Below, one piece after another: positions 33,663 to 46,156 of a stretch of 64,000 bases of DNA (position 1 is its first letter; each line of letters opens with the position of its first letter). The stretch is from Ascaphus truei (taxonomy: Eukaryota > Chordata > Amphibia > Anura > Ascaphidae), in assembly GCA_036426205.1 (NCBI GenBank), contig CM071571.1, forward strand, positions 116,400,502-116,464,501, written 5' to 3'. Both the position numbers and the translations under genes were made by a program. The notes below the pieces were generated by a model. The model did no database searches. It worked only from the letters and a program-made list of their open reading frames with translations, and was not told where the DNA came from.

Positions 33663-36110
33663 TCTGTGTTTGGAGATATACCCTTAGGGGTTATCTCTGT
33701 TTAGGAAATTAAGGGGAGTAACTCCTGTGCACCTAGCAGCAAAGGGATTGGTTTCCAGAGTTCGTTCAAGACAGCACGAGCGCAGATTCACAAATTGTTT
33801 TCATCATTCATCACAGACTGCATACAGTAGTATTAAATTTGAGGGTGGAGATAAAAACAAAATCCTCCCCCAAGTTTAACCTTCTCTCACTAGCTTGTTG
33901 TATACATCTAGTTTCAGTTCTTGTTTCATAACTGATGTTCTCAAAGAATCTTGCTGTCTTATAGTGCTGCTTGGTAAATTGAACTTTAGCTTTCTTTTTC
34001 AGGATACACCAATTATTGAGGTTGTATTTAACTGAGCAGAAGGTATACTTCATATTTTTTTAATATTTTTTTTATCCAAATCAGCACGCCATGGAAATCC
34101 TTAAATAAACAAAGATTGTTCAAACATCACATATATTGTTCCAAAAAGACTTAACTTTGCATTAAATATATACCTTGTCTTGATGCATCCAGATGTACCA
34201 ATCTGAGTAAATCCACAATGGCTCATTATTTAGAAGAGGGAAATGTGTCAATTTATCTTCATGATTTAGAACATTAATAGTTGGAATTCATTGTATTTAA
34301 ACACATTGTCAAACAGAGTGAGGCAAAGCTATTTTTTCGAAATGTATAGCATAGTGTTCCTGTCAGGTTTTAGTTCTGACATGTCTGTCACACCAGCCAA
34401 TTAGATAACAAAGGTCAATGTATATCTAAGTGGCAAGTAGAATATGCTAATTACTGGGACATAACTCAGTGCATCTGTCTAAAATGTCACATCTGTAGAT
34501 ATTACTTCATGACATCCTCAAAACAAGTCTTTAAATATTCATTACAAATCATCTTGCAGCTTAAGGGAATGCTGTTTAAAAGGATTCACATTATTTTAAA
34601 TATTACTGTAGGATTGAAAGCAATTGGAAAGAAAACTGTAATTCTTGTGGTTGAATGTTAAGGCTTTGAATCAAATAAATGTTCATTCTGTTTCCCCCAA
34701 TGAAAGATTATTCTTTGAACTAGTATAGTACTTAATTATTTTTCATAACAAAAATCATTAGGGCTACAGTATGTATCAAAGTTTTATAGCTGCACAGAAA
34801 GTTCTATTTGCGTTCAAGAACATTGTATTCCCTAGATTTTACATTGTTTGGCTTAAAGCTGCAATCCTAGCAGCGTATCTTTTTTTTTATTGATTATTTT
34901 TTTCCAGTTTTCAAACTAGGGGTTTGTTATTTTCAGCTCTGGGGACCTCTCAGTTCTGGATATACTTACAATATTAGGCGTCAGTGTTTCCCATTTAGGA
35001 ATTCATAATGGCCATCAAACCACGGATCAGAAGGAACTCTCAAAAGTTCTAGTGAAAGTGTCCAACTTCTACGCTATTTTGCTTTTATAAGCTGTGAATT
35101 CGCAGCTCCAGGATAAACGCATTTGATCAAAATCAATTTCGATTCAAAAGTGCGAACTTCGTCTATATAAGTGTGCCTGCCCTGTCAGTGTTATTATGGA
35201 GAGGGAGTAAGGAGCAGGGTAGCTACTAGCTAGCTTGGTGTTAGGCAGCGACGTAGGAATATAGGGGAAAAGGAAGGCAGGGATAGAGAGATCCCCAGGG
35301 ATTACTCCTCCCCCTTGATACTAGCCTGTGCAGAATGACTTTGGCCAATATCAAGCCAGGTGGGGTCGTGGGGAGGGGTGGCTGGTCATGGCCACCCATC
35401 ATTTACTGTAGGGCTCATGGCTAACTGATAGCAAGTAGCTACTCTCCTCCCTTTTCCAAACAACACTTTTTTGGCTATCTAGTACTTGCTTATGTGTGAT
35501 GCAGGTCTTTTTTTTATTTAATATTGATGACGAGTGTATAAGTTTTTATAATTGGTTCCATTGTTATTTTGTACCATATTTAAAGTCAAATATGTGCAAA
35601 TCTGTACTATTTTTGTTTTCTTAACTTTTAAGTTACTCACAACTTAAATTTACTTTCTCAATTTCTGAGTCTGCAGCTGTGGCAGCAGTCACAAAAACTA
35701 CTGCTTTGATGTGTACGTGTTTTTTTACAGGGGTAATAGTATGGCCTTCTCTCATTGAGCAGAAGTAGCTGCTTAGTATGTTGTAAATCTCAGGCTCTAA
35801 TTTCTCACTCAATTTCTCAGTCCAACAAAACATTTTTCTGTACAAATGTAGCCAGATATACTATCGAGTATTCCTCCAGGAAACCACATATGGCAGCTGC
35901 CTGACAACTGCCTGCTTGCAGACTCACCATGGCCAGACTAATTGCCCAACTGAATTAACACAGCAGGGTTCCCTGCTTCTGAATGCGCCTACCGCTGTGT
36001 TAGTCTTAAAGGGATACAACAATCTGGAATATATGTGCAGAGAGCAGACAGAATAGGTCCCTCTACCCGTGCATCTATAACAGGCTATCGCAAAGTTTTT
36101 ATTTTATTTA
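33663..36110. other. AT-rich intergenic stretch, no gene recognised
   Basis: Only short frames, no RNA gene and no clear repeat were seen. It is the longest stretch in the window without recognised mobile DNA besides 55.9-57.5 kb. Confidence 0.45.
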
Positions 36111-36124
36111 AATTACATACAGTA

Positions 36125-36390
36125 GTTTTGAAGCAGATGGTCTCCGGAACTGAACCACATTAATTTCAGCCCCGAAACCCTCTGCTTCCCAAGTTACAGA
36201 CACGGTATTGGGTGCCGGTATATCCTGCACGTTTAAATGTCCAGGTCACCGACTGTGGGATAAATAATCTTGCAGAGAGATACCGGCACCCCATACCAGG
36301 GCCCGTATGCCAGGAAGCAGGGGTCCCCGGGGCTGAAATTAATATGGTTCAGCTCCGAAGACCGTCTGCTTCAATCCTATGTAATTAAAA
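36125..36390. repeat. Palindromic element, family P, copy 3
   Basis: Arms GCAGATGGTCTCCGGAACTG and inverse near 36380 with inner pairs GGGTGCCGGTAT and ATACCGGCACCCC. Related to the copies at 8.1, 8.5 and 44.1 kb. Confidence 0.75.
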
Positions 36391-36743
36391 TGAAAGTAGT
36401 TTAATTACATTAGTGCCTAGCTGCTAAAGCAATCAAGGGGTTAAACCAAAGTACCTGAATTTTGTGGGTAGAGGGGGAGAGTAAAGGTAGTTGCCCCAGT
36501 CTGGGTGGTTAGGCCTTCCAGTAGGGTTGCGGGCGAGGTTAACCCCTTCATTACTTTAGTGGTTACTCCGCCAAGGTAATGAAGGGATTAATCCCCCCCC
36601 ATACCCACCAGGGGTCTAACTACCCACCCTGAGGCAACTATCCCCTTCACCCTACAACTTTACCCCCAATAAAACCCCACAAATGAAGGGCAAATACCCT
36701 AGTAGCAAAAATGGCTACTAGTGCTTTTACCCATCAAATACAG

Positions 36744-36934
36744 CAGGCCGAACAACTCCAGTCCTCGAGGGCCGCAAACAGGCCAGGTTTTCAGGATTTC
36801 CCTACTTCAGCACAGTGGCTCAATTAGTGGCTCAGTCATACTGAGCCACTAATTGAGACAGCTGTGCTGAAGTAGGGATATCCTGAAAACCTGGCCTGTT
36901 TGCGGCCCTCGAGGACTGGAGTTGTGCAGGCCTG
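36744..36934. mobile_element. hAT-like MITE with 8-bp target duplication
   Basis: A 191-bp palindrome with ends CAGGCCGAACAACTCCAG and CTGGAGTTGTGCAGGCCTG. Flanks AAATACAG (36736-36743) and AAATAAAG (36935-36942) match at 7 of 8 positions. The arms are nearly identical. Confidence 0.85.
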
Positions 36935-36988
36935 AAATAAAGTACAGTAAAATACAGTACAAATTAAATTAATAAATATTTTACTTAC

Positions 36989-37022
36989 CCCTGGCAGGAT
37001 GAAGGCTGTCCTCCTCCTCTAC
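36989..37022 (-). other. Exon-like acidic unit inside repeat (copy 2)
   Basis: Minus strand: an AG after TTGCTAAAG, then GAGGAGGAGGACAGCC, CTTCATCCTGCCAGGG and a GTAAGT donor. The downstream AT-rich stretch also resembles copy 1 at 7579-7640. Confidence 0.45.
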
Positions 37023-38559
37023 TTTAGCAACATGTAAGTGCCGATACCCAACCATTAAAATGCCAGTAACCCCTTAATTACTTTAGTACTGCTAAGGCAA
37101 TTAAGAGGTTACTGGTGTTTTAATGTGGTGGGTGGGGGCTGTTCTGTAGTTGCCCCTAGAAGGGTGGTTAGGCCTCCCAGGCGGGCTGCAGGATTGATTA
37201 ATAGCAATGGTAATTAAGGGTTTAACCCCTTCCACTCCCCACCTGGGAGATCTAACAACCCTCCTCGGGGAAACTGTCCCTATCCCCCACAACCCCTACC
37301 CGTATCACAACACCCACAAATAGGCAAAAGCACCGGTAGCCAAATGGCTAATAGTGCTTTTGGGTATGTAACTGAAACCGCAATCACCAAAATAATGTCA
37401 GGGAAATGGAAATATATAGCTGGTGCTTAAAGGGTTAATGTATGATAATAACAGTGTTGATCAAAAAAAGAGATTTTGATCAGAAAGGCAACCCTCTATA
37501 TACAGCACTCTAATCCTATATAGTATTATTATGGACATAAGGATTGTCCACAGATAATGCTGTCAGAATCACCGTAGAAGTCAAAAACAATAACATTTTA
37601 TACGTCTAATTGACTTTAAAAACACAGATGCAGTATTAAAAATCCCCATAAACGTGGCTATAGTGGATATTGATAACAATTTCAGGTAAGTATTATAGAT
37701 CAAGCTATTGTGTTAGATATCCATCATCCAGACCTAAGGTATATAGTGAGAAAGCTGCTGAGAGGGCTTGTGTTTGTATCAGAGACGCTGTCATATATAT
37801 GTGGTAGATTAGCATACATGTACAACAGGTGCTGTCTTGGATCCCCTTTAGCAAGGATGTATCTAGTCTTTAATTGGCTCTTTTGTATATGTGAAAAGAG
37901 ATCCAGCAATATGTATCTATATAGATAGTTGGGACATTGTATATACTCAGAATGTTATATGATACAAATGTCTGCTCATATAACCATACACATGTAACAG
38001 TAGAGTGGTTTTTATGTATCATAAAACCCAAATACCTTGTTTGTTGGTGGTGTGTGTTAGCCACTAGCAGTATATGTTTCCACTGCTATTGCAAAGGACA
38101 CAGCCGTGATGTACACACTACCGGAGTATACATACCCTTTACTTAGCACATCCATTAGATAGTACTGTATTGCGATAAACGGATAATGACATAAGCCAAC
38201 ACAATAAACCACAGATGTACAGAGTTGCAGCAGCAGTTTGAGTGCTGCAGATGTAAATCGATTCTGGTGTGTATTAAACACTAGTAGTATATGTTGCCAC
38301 TGTTGTTGCAAAGAACACAGCCGTGATGTACAACTACGGAGTGTATATACCATCTAACTTAATATATCACATAGATTTTACAGTATTACGATAACCGGGT
38401 AATGACATGAGCAGCACAATAAGCCACAGATGTACTCGGAGTCTGCAGCGATCAGTATTAAGTGTTTGCAGATAGTAAATAAGCCGCTGCACAATACAAG
38501 CCTGCTCGTCTGCTGGTGTCTGGATGGCTGCCATGAGTGTGACGTCATGCCGTGACGCA

Positions 38560-38628
38560 CCTACGTTCCCGACGTACGTTTCACGTGTTACACACGCTTC
38601 ATCAGGGGAGGGGATAGGAATATGATCC
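38560..38628 (-). ncRNA. Hammerhead ribozyme candidate, PLE-2 3' side (sense), intact core
   Basis: Minus strand: CUGAUGAA (core at 38599-38605 plus one A), stem II GCGUGU-GUA-ACACGU, GAAA, the self-complementary CGUACG, then UC. Stem I is formed by CCUA and CCC upstream with GGG and UAGG downstream around an internal loop. It is the only copy in the window with an unmutated CUGAUGA and GAAA core, so it is the best candidate for self-cleavage. Confidence 0.75.
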
Positions 38629-38907
38629 TAACGGTGAGTCTTAAATACACATTTTGGGTACATCCCCCTACCAAAATAGGCAGAGTCTGACCCAAGAGGG
38701 GCTGTCCGGTCCATAAGGAAAGTGGAACCAGAACAGTAACAGTGTCCCTTGAAGTGATTAACCCTACGAATTCAGACCTTTGTTAATAAGAGTTGACACA
38801 GAATGCAAGAATGTATAAATCCTTTAATGGACTATATGTGGATTATAATAAATAAAATAAAAAGGTATTTGTGTATATTATTGGTGTGGATAACCTCAGG
38901 TACGTAT

Positions 38908-39530
38908 AGGTATGTAGGAGTGTTCTAAAGATATAAAGACCTGCCCATAATGGTCAATGCAGGTCAGGTTTAATGCAGAATGTATGCTAATATGTAGTAT
39001 GTGTAATGTACAGGTGTAGGATTGTATGATGTTGTCATATATAGATAAATGAATAAATAGGCTTCCCAAAATAAATGATATAAATACAAGATTTGGGTAC
39101 ATTGTGGGGTGTTGAATATTTAAAACTTATAAATAATAATTAATATGAAAATAATAAATAGGAAGGTGATGTGTTGTGTAGGAGTGTATACTAAAATATA
39201 TAAGAGACCTGCCATATTGGTCAATGCAGGTCATAATAAGTTTTAGGTTTAAACTAAGTGTGTTATGTGTAATGTACAGTGTGGATTGGGTGATGTGTAC
39301 ACCTGCTAGTAAAATTAAACAAAACACCATAATAAAACCAATAAAATTGTAATAATGAATACATATTAAATTATAAATTGTTATATTATTAAAGGGTGTG
39401 ATGTATTTGTATAGGAATGTATACTAAAATATATAAGACCTGCCCATATGGTCAATGCAGATCATAATATTATTAGGTGTAAAATATTTGATTAGGTAAT
39501 GTAAGGGTAGGATTGGGTGATGTGTACATT
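38908..39530. repeat. Three tandem ~235-270-bp units in PLE-2 3' region
   Basis: Units begin near 38908, 39178 and 39410. Each contains ATATAA(G)AGACCTGCC, GGTCAATGCAG(G/A)TCA and GTGTAATGTACAG-like phrases. The first unit is also present inverted at 41475-41660. Confidence 0.75.
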
Positions 39531-39589
39531 GACTTAACCATTGTTAAATATAACATTAATAATAAACACCTAATATCGGATAGTGAAAT

Positions 39590-41470
39590 TGTATAGTGGT
39601 GTTGAGAATAAATCACATTCTTATCGTAATGTATGGGTCCGATGTCATGTAAACTCAAATAAAGTGTGTAAATATGAAACCTTCATTGAGTCCATTTGGG
39701 GCCAGAGTTTGGAGTTGGAAAATCCAACGACATTCCTGTTGCAATGTCGTTGGTCCCAGTTACCTCCTCTTTGATCCTTGCTATATAATCTATTCCGCAG
39801 AAATGCATAGCTCTGGTGTCCCTTTTATGTGTTCTATCACATGTCTACAATAGGGGTATCTTTAGCATTGCGGACATTCCCCACATGCTCTAAAATCCTT
39901 GTTAAGAGGTTTGTGAGTTTCCCACGTATTGAAGCCACATTCGCAGGTCATCAGATATATTGTTCTGCAGGTTAGCAATTAATGAGTCTTTAATCTTAAA
40001 GGACTTGTATTGGTGGAGTCTTTAAACTCTTTGTAGCTGACATGAAGGGACACGCTTTGCATCTAGAACAGGGATAGACCCACAAGGTTTGGGGCCTAAC
40101 CATGTTTTAATCTGATTTTTATCCAGTGACTATGTACCAATCTGTCCTTATGTTTGTATTTCGACGATAGCCTGTTGAAGGAGTATCTCTAAGAACTTTC
40201 CTAAGGTCGAATTCTCAAGCAGTATATTCCAATGTTTTGTAGGAGTTTCTAGTTGTATGTGATTGATTATTATATGTAGAGAAAATCTAATCTCTATCCT
40301 GTGGAATAGTTGTTTGGGTATCAAAGATCTGCCCTGGGAGTAGTCAGTGCCCTATAGTAGGCTTTTTTGATCATTTTTTGCTATACACTCCTGTTTTAAA
40401 TCTGTTGGCATATCCTTTGATTGTTGACAAATTCTTCAGTAGAGGAACAGTTTCTCCTCAATCTTAGCAAGTTGTTGGTTGCCGTAGGTTTCCTAAAGAT
40501 ACTTGTGGCGATAGTGTCACCCTTGATCTAGATATGGTAATGTCTAGAAATTCAATTCTAATTTTGTCAAACTGCATTGTTAGTTTAGATTGTGATTTTT
40601 GACATTTAAACAGTTGATAAAGGCACAAAGAAGTGTCTCAGTACCTTTCCATATCAGAAAAATATCGTCAATGTATCTGACCCACAACTCCACATGCTCA
40701 GTGTAATATTCGTTGGCCTCTATGAAGACCACCGTTTCCTCCCACCAGCCTAGAATAAATTGGGTTGGTGGGAGCACAATGTGGTCCCCATAGCTGTACC
40801 CTGTATCTGGTGATACAGGGTATTGTGAAATATAAAGAAGTTGTGGGTCAGTACATAGTACGGAGTTTGAGGACCAGTTAGTTATGGGATACACAGTCTG
40901 TATTTCTGCCCTGATGAAATGAGCTACAGCTTCTATGCCACTAGTGTGAGGGATGCTGAGTAAAGCCCCTCTACCTCAAGGCCAAATAGATATGAATCTG
41001 GATCCAAATAGATGCCTTCTAGTTTACGCAAAACATCGTTGTGTCTTTGACATAGGATGGTAGAATTTCAACAAAAGGACGTAAAATTTTGTCTAGATGA
41101 CATCGTGTTAGAGGTGAAATTTCTATACCGGAGGACTATTGGTCTACGGGTGGAGGTCTCTTATCTTTATGGATCTTCGGTAAGTGATAAAAGTTGTGGA
41201 TAATTCTGGTGTATCTCAATCAACATGAAATCATATTCTCTCTTAGAGATACGTTTTTTCTCAAGGCCTAGATCTAATATCGTTTTTAGTTCATTCAAGT
41301 ATGATGGTGTAGGATCTTGTCTCAAAACAGTGTAACAATGTTTGTCTGAGAGAAGGCGTTTAGATTCTTGTATGTAATCCTCCTCATTTAGAATAACGAT
41401 ATTGCCACCTTTGTCTGATGGTTTCACTACGATGGTTTTATCCAATTCTAAATCTAATGTACCCAAATCA
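39590..41470 (-). pseudogene. PLE-2 reverse transcriptase / GIY-YIG endonuclease remnant
   Basis: On the minus strand 41466-41167 encodes KTIVVKPSDKGGNIVILNEE and DPTPSYLNELKTILDLGLEK, then, after damage, the RT core PTQFILGWWEETVVFIEANE and WVRYIDDIFLIWKG, with YIDD at 40664-40675. The nuclease is badly decayed (39990-39640: RILEHVGNVRNAKDTP, then fragments). The ORF starts at nearly the same RT position as PLE-3, so the N-terminal domain is missing. Multiple stops and frameshifts. Confidence 0.85.
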
Positions 41471-41961
41471 TTGTATTTAATTATCCTTTTATTTTGGGAA
41501 GCCTATTTATTCATTTATCTATATATGACAACATCATACAATCCTACACCTGTACATTACACATACTACATATTAGCATACAATTCTGCATTAATCTGAC
41601 CTGCATTGACCATTATGGGCAGGTCTTATATACTTTAGAACACTCCTACATACCTATACGTACCTGAGGTTATCCACACCAATAAATACACACAATAATC
41701 ATACAAATACACTTTTTATTTTATTTATTATAATCCACATATAGTCCATTAAAGGATTTATACATTCTTGCATTCTGTGTCAACTCTTATTAACAAAGGT
41801 CTGAATTCGTGGTCAATAACTTCAAGGGACAAATGTTTTACTGTTCTGTTCCCTTTCCTATGGAAACCGGACCGGACAGCCCGTCTTGGGTCAGACTCTG
41901 CCTATTTTGGTGGGGAGTTGTACCCAAAAGGGTATTTAAGAATCACCGTTAGGATCCATAT

Positions 41962-42030
41962 CCTATCCCTCCTCCCACTGTGAAGCGTGTGTAACACGTG
42001 AAACGTGTGTCGGGGAACGTAGTGCGTACG
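41962..42030 (+). ncRNA. Hammerhead-like motif, PLE-2 5' side (antisense to ORF), damaged
   Basis: The inverted partner of the 38.6-kb motif: CUGUGAA (one base lost from CUGAUGAA), stem II GCGUGU-GUA-ACACGU intact, GAAA, then CGUGUG and UC. Core deletion should abolish cleavage. Confidence 0.65.
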
Positions 42031-42289
42031 GCGGGGGCGTTGACATCCACTCAGTGGCAGCATCCAGACACAGCAGACGAGCAGGCTTTGTAGTGTGCAG
42101 CGGTTATTACTATCTAGCAAACACGTAATACTGATCGTATGCCAGACTCCGAGTACTCTGTGGCTGTTGTGTGCTCATGTTCATACTTCGGGGAGAGGAA
42201 GGACGGGAAAAGCGTAGGGGAGGAGAAGGGAAGGAGGGGAGAGACCCCAAAAGAACGCATCGCCCCACATAAACAAAAAAAGAGCCAAG

Positions 42290-42555
42290 AAAAAGACATA
42301 AACACCCCCAGAAGCTAATCCAAAGATCGAAAAACATAACATTCAAAGACAAAAAACAACCAACAAAAAAACTTCAAAAAAAAAAAAAATAATAAAATAA
42401 CAAAAAAAACATAAAAAAACCAAAGGAAAAACAAAAGAAATAAAAAACAAAAAAAAAATAAAAAACAACAAAAACAAATAAAAACAAACAAACCAAAAAC
42501 AAAAAAAAAAACCAACCCCCAAACCCCCACCCACCCCACCCCCCAAAACATCCTG
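42290..42555. repeat. A/C-only low-complexity tract, almost T-free
   Basis: More than 200 bases are nearly all A and C, ending in CCCCAAACCCCCACCC-type sequence. It interrupts the right arm of PLE-2 where the left arm has no counterpart. It may be an expansion or a sequencing/assembly artefact. Confidence 0.8.
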
Positions 42556-43470
42556 GTGTAGTTGTGAGTACATCACGGCTGTGTTCTTTGCAACAACAGT
42601 GGAACATATACTACTAGTGTTTAATACACACCAGAATCGATTTACTATCTGCAGCACTCAAAAATGATTGCTGCAGACTCTGAGTACATCTGTGGTTTAT
42701 TGTGTTGGCTATGTCATTACCTGTTTATCTCGAATACAGTACTATCTATGTTATTTGCTAAGTAGAGGGTATATATACTCCGGTAGTGTGGTACATCACG
42801 GCTGCGTCCTTTGCAATAGCAGTTGCATAACATATACTGCTAGTGGCTAACACACACCACCAACAAACAAGGTATTTGGGTTTTATGATACATAAAAACC
42901 ACTCTACTGTTACATGTGTATGGTTATATGAGCAGGCATTGATCATATAACATTCTGAGTATATACAATGTCCCAACTATCTAATAGATACATATTGTGG
43001 ATCTCTTTCACATATACAAAAGAGCCAATTAAAGGCTAGATTAACCTTGTAAAGGGGATCCAAGACAGCACCTGTTGTAACATTGTATGCTAATCTACCA
43101 CATATATATGAGCAGCTGTCTCTGATACAAAACACAACCCTCTCAGCAGCTTTCTCACTATATACCTATAGGTCTGGATGACTGGATATTACTAACAAAA
43201 TAGCTTGATCTATAATACTTACCTGAAATTGTTATCAATATCCACTATAGCCACGTTTATATGGGGATTTTTAATACCGCATCTGTGTTTTTAAAGTCAA
43301 TTAAGACGTAATAAAATGTTATTGTTTTTGACTTCTACGGTGATTCTGACAGCATTATCTGTTGGACAATACTTTATGTCCATAATAAATACTATATAGG
43401 ATTAGAGTGCTTTATATAGAGGGTTGCCTTTCTGATCAAAATCTCTTTTTTTGATCAACACTGTTAATAA

Positions 43471-44140
43471 TAGTGCTTTTGCCCATTTGTGCAGCAAAAT
43501 AAATAAATACATAATACAATTAGATGTACAATACAATACTATACATTAAAATAAACAGTAGGCAATATATCCATTGATTGCCACTGTGGTTACCAATGCC
43601 CTCAAAAGGGGAACAGATAACCACATTGGTTTTTTTTAATTTGTAAAGTATTTTATTTTTTGGATGTTATTTTTAGGTTGCCCGTTCATTGCTATTGTTG
43701 TAATCTGTGTCCCATTGTCACTGTGGTAACCTATGCCCCACAGTCAATGAGTTTGTCTACTGTGCAATGTATAGTAAAGTACTGTAATGTCAATTTAATT
43801 TTATTGTGTAATTGTTTTTTTTTTACAAATGGGCAAAAGCGCTATTACCCATTTGACTACAAGTGCGTTTGCCCATTTGTGTGTGTGCAGATGGGGGTGG
43901 AGGGGGTGGGTTATGGGGGCAGTTGCCCCGGGGTGAGTGGTTCGACCTTGGTGGGATGCGGGAGGGGTTAAAGCCTTAATAACAATAGTGGTTACAACCA
44001 CTAAGGTAATTAAGGGACTAACCCATCCAGCAACCATCCTGGGAAGCCAAACCACCCTACCCAGGGCAACAACAGTACACACTTAGCTAGCCACTAAGGT
44101 AATGAAGCTGCTTTTATTTTATTTTAATAACATAGAATTT
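43471..44140. mobile_element. TTAACCCC-type repeat cluster
   Basis: Contains AATAGTGCTTTTGCCCATTTG (repeated near 43470, 43830 and 43865), GGTTAAAGCCTTAATAAC with its inverse near 43970-44020, and CTAGCCACTAAGGTAATGAAG. No transposase ORF. Confidence 0.55.
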
Positions 44141-44395
44141 AAGCAAGGGGGTCTCTGGAGCATACCTGCATTAATTTCAGCCCCAGGGGACCCTTACTTC
44201 CCGAAATACAGGCACCTGGTATGGGGTGCGGGAATCTCCTGCACATTTAATTCAATCGTGACACCTGAACGGGACATTTAAACATGCAGGAGATTCCGGC
44301 ACCCCCTATTAGGGCATCTAACTCAAGAAGGATGGGGTCCCTGGACCTAAAATTGATACAGTTCATCTCCGTAGACCCCCTGCTTCAATAATATG
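44140..44395. repeat. Palindromic element, family P, copy 4
   Basis: Arms GGGGGTCTCTGGAGCA and inverse near 44370, inner arms GGAATCTCCTGCACATTTAA and inverse. The centre is near 44260. Confidence 0.75.
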
Positions 44396-44635
44396 TTATT
44401 AAATAATAATAAAAGCAGCGTAATCATCTGTTAGAGATGCACAGAGTGAGGGACTGCTTCTATCTGCTCTCACTGTGCAGCTCTTCAAGACTGATGCACA
44501 ATAGGATTAACTCAGCAGGAGTCCCAATCAGAAGCAGGGACCCCCACTGTGTTAATCCTGTTGGGCAATTCCTCCCTGTTTGCACTTTACTGTGAACACT
44601 GAATGTTTAATCTGCAGTTCACAGCTGGGCAGATT

Positions 44636-44850
44636 GGAGATAAAGCTGGCTGCATCTGTACATGTATGAGTTTTTGTACTCTGGGTCTTTGGACTCTGTA
44701 TCCAATCCACCTTGACTTTGGACATATATAAAACAAGCATGAAGATAAAGCTGGCTGCAACTGTACATGTATGAGTTTTGTACTCAGGGTCTTTGTACTC
44801 TGCATCCAATCCACCTTGACTTTGGACATATATAAAACAAGCATATAACA
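44636..44850. repeat. Tandem duplication, two ~106-bp units
   Basis: Both units run from GATAAAGCTGGCTGCA to GGACATATATAAAACAAGC, beginning at about 44638 and 44743, and differ at only a few positions. Confidence 0.9.
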
Positions 44851-44879
44851 CATGGATGTTATGTTTGTAGCTGGCAATT

Positions 44880-46080
44880 CTGTACGACTGTAAGCTTATT
44901 TTGGCCCTACAAATAGTAAAAAAAATAAGTCAAAATTCCACTGGAAGTTGGCAACTGGCAATAGTGATGATGCAAAGACAGATATTCACCTGGCACTCCT
45001 GTTTATGTGTGTAAATTAACAGTGTAATAATAGTTGATAAAGGCTATGTACTGTATAATGAAATGAAAGCATCAAATAAAGTGAATAAATAAAACCTTAA
45101 ATACAGACACTGTGAATTGCAGCTCAATCCCCACTGGACCTCCCTTGGTAGTCCTCGGTTATTGCAGTAGTAGAAGAATCAGGGAGCGCAGAAAACTGGT
45201 GATAGCATGAAAAATAAAAAACAAAAGAAACACACAAATAGTGCAACCCTGTCTGTGAAATAATAATCACAAATACAGCTTTCAGTGTGTGTATATTCAC
45301 ACAGGTGCAGTCATAGAGTAGTCCCACGTGTGGTCTGTAGGTAGCTGGCTTCAGATTAGATAGATGGTAAAAGATATAAACACCAATACAAATAAACCTC
45401 TGGACAAAGATGATGGTAATAGTGCTGGTATATTGAAATACACAATGGTACACAGTAGTATCAGAAATAGTAGGCAATGGCAACTTACAAGAAAGCCCCA
45501 TGCAAGGGCATTGTATGATAGAGTTGGAGTGGGGTCCAGTGATTGGGGATGTGGACTGGCCAATGGTGTGCTCCTGTGGAGAAGCCGGTGCGCTGACAGC
45601 TCTCTGAGATTTTAGGCTGGGACTCTCACTTCCAGGTTCTCCTCCATCACGTGCGGACGCCAATCACGTGAGGAAGAGAACCCATCATGGGGAGGATGGC
45701 ATTGGTGACAACTCAGTCAGTGCCATCAGCAGCACCTTAACTTGTAACTAGACAAAAAAAAAGAACAAAGTTCTATGGATCGGTGCTTCCAAATCTGATA
45801 CATACAGACAGAAGTGCCAAAGCTGATAAAAAAAAAATATATATGAGCTTGCTTGAAGAAAGAACTATCAAGGCAACATGAAGTGTGATGAATGGTGAAT
45901 AAAACAGGTGTAATGCTCACAGGGGGAAGAGGTATAAATATATCGTCCTGGTTGATAGTGTAGATGACTGCTGTTAATTAACAGCACTCTCCAGTTTTCT
46001 TCCTATTGGACTGCCTCCGTAGAGCTTATAACTCCTGCAATTGCAGCGCTTCATCTCTGACATCCTACAGCAAATAAAAG
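44880..46080. other. Non-coding stretch, no gene recognised
   Basis: Short frames only. The sequence near 45120-45680 has LTR- or PLE-terminus-like character but no motif firm enough to name. Confidence 0.35.
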
Positions 46081-46117
46081 CAATGGACATCCTATAGTAA
46101 ATAAAAGTAGCCCTTAC

Positions 46118-46156
46118 CCCTGCCAGGATGAAGGTCATCTTCATCCTTCTCTTCAG
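46118..46156 (-). other. Exon-like acidic unit inside repeat (copy 3)
   Basis: Minus strand: GAAGAGAAGGATGAAGATGA then CCTTCATCCTGGCAGGG and a GTAAGG donor. Neighbouring TTAACCCC-type repeat sequence at 46200-46330 matches the context of copies 1 and 2. Confidence 0.45.

Larger units (their letters stand above)
36400..37440. mobile_element. TTAACCCC-type repeat cluster
   Basis: Contains AACCCCTTCATTACTTTAGT with its inverse (36540-36590), GCAAAAGCACCGGTAGCC with its inverse (37322-37365) and an acidic exon-like unit at 36989-37022 (minus). A hAT MITE is nested at 36744-36934. PLE-2 begins at the right edge. Confidence 0.55.
37440..43470 (-). mobile_element. PLE-2 with long inverted terminal arms
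   Basis: Left arm 37440-39065 is matched inverted at 41475-43470, starting from GTTGATCAAAAAAAGAG and its inverse at the outer ends. Between them lies a minus-strand PLE ORF. A hammerhead-like motif lies in each arm. The left arm carries a ~230-bp tandem duplication (38048-38500) and is followed by further 3' repeats to 39530. Confidence 0.8.

Noticed and set aside
38908..39530. Regular direct repeats as a CRISPR-like array
   Set aside because: Units are long, contiguous and diverged inside a PLE, with no spacer structure.
42114..42657. Phe/Leu-rich minus-strand frames resembling membrane proteins
   Set aside because: They are produced by the A/C low-complexity tract, not by a real gene.
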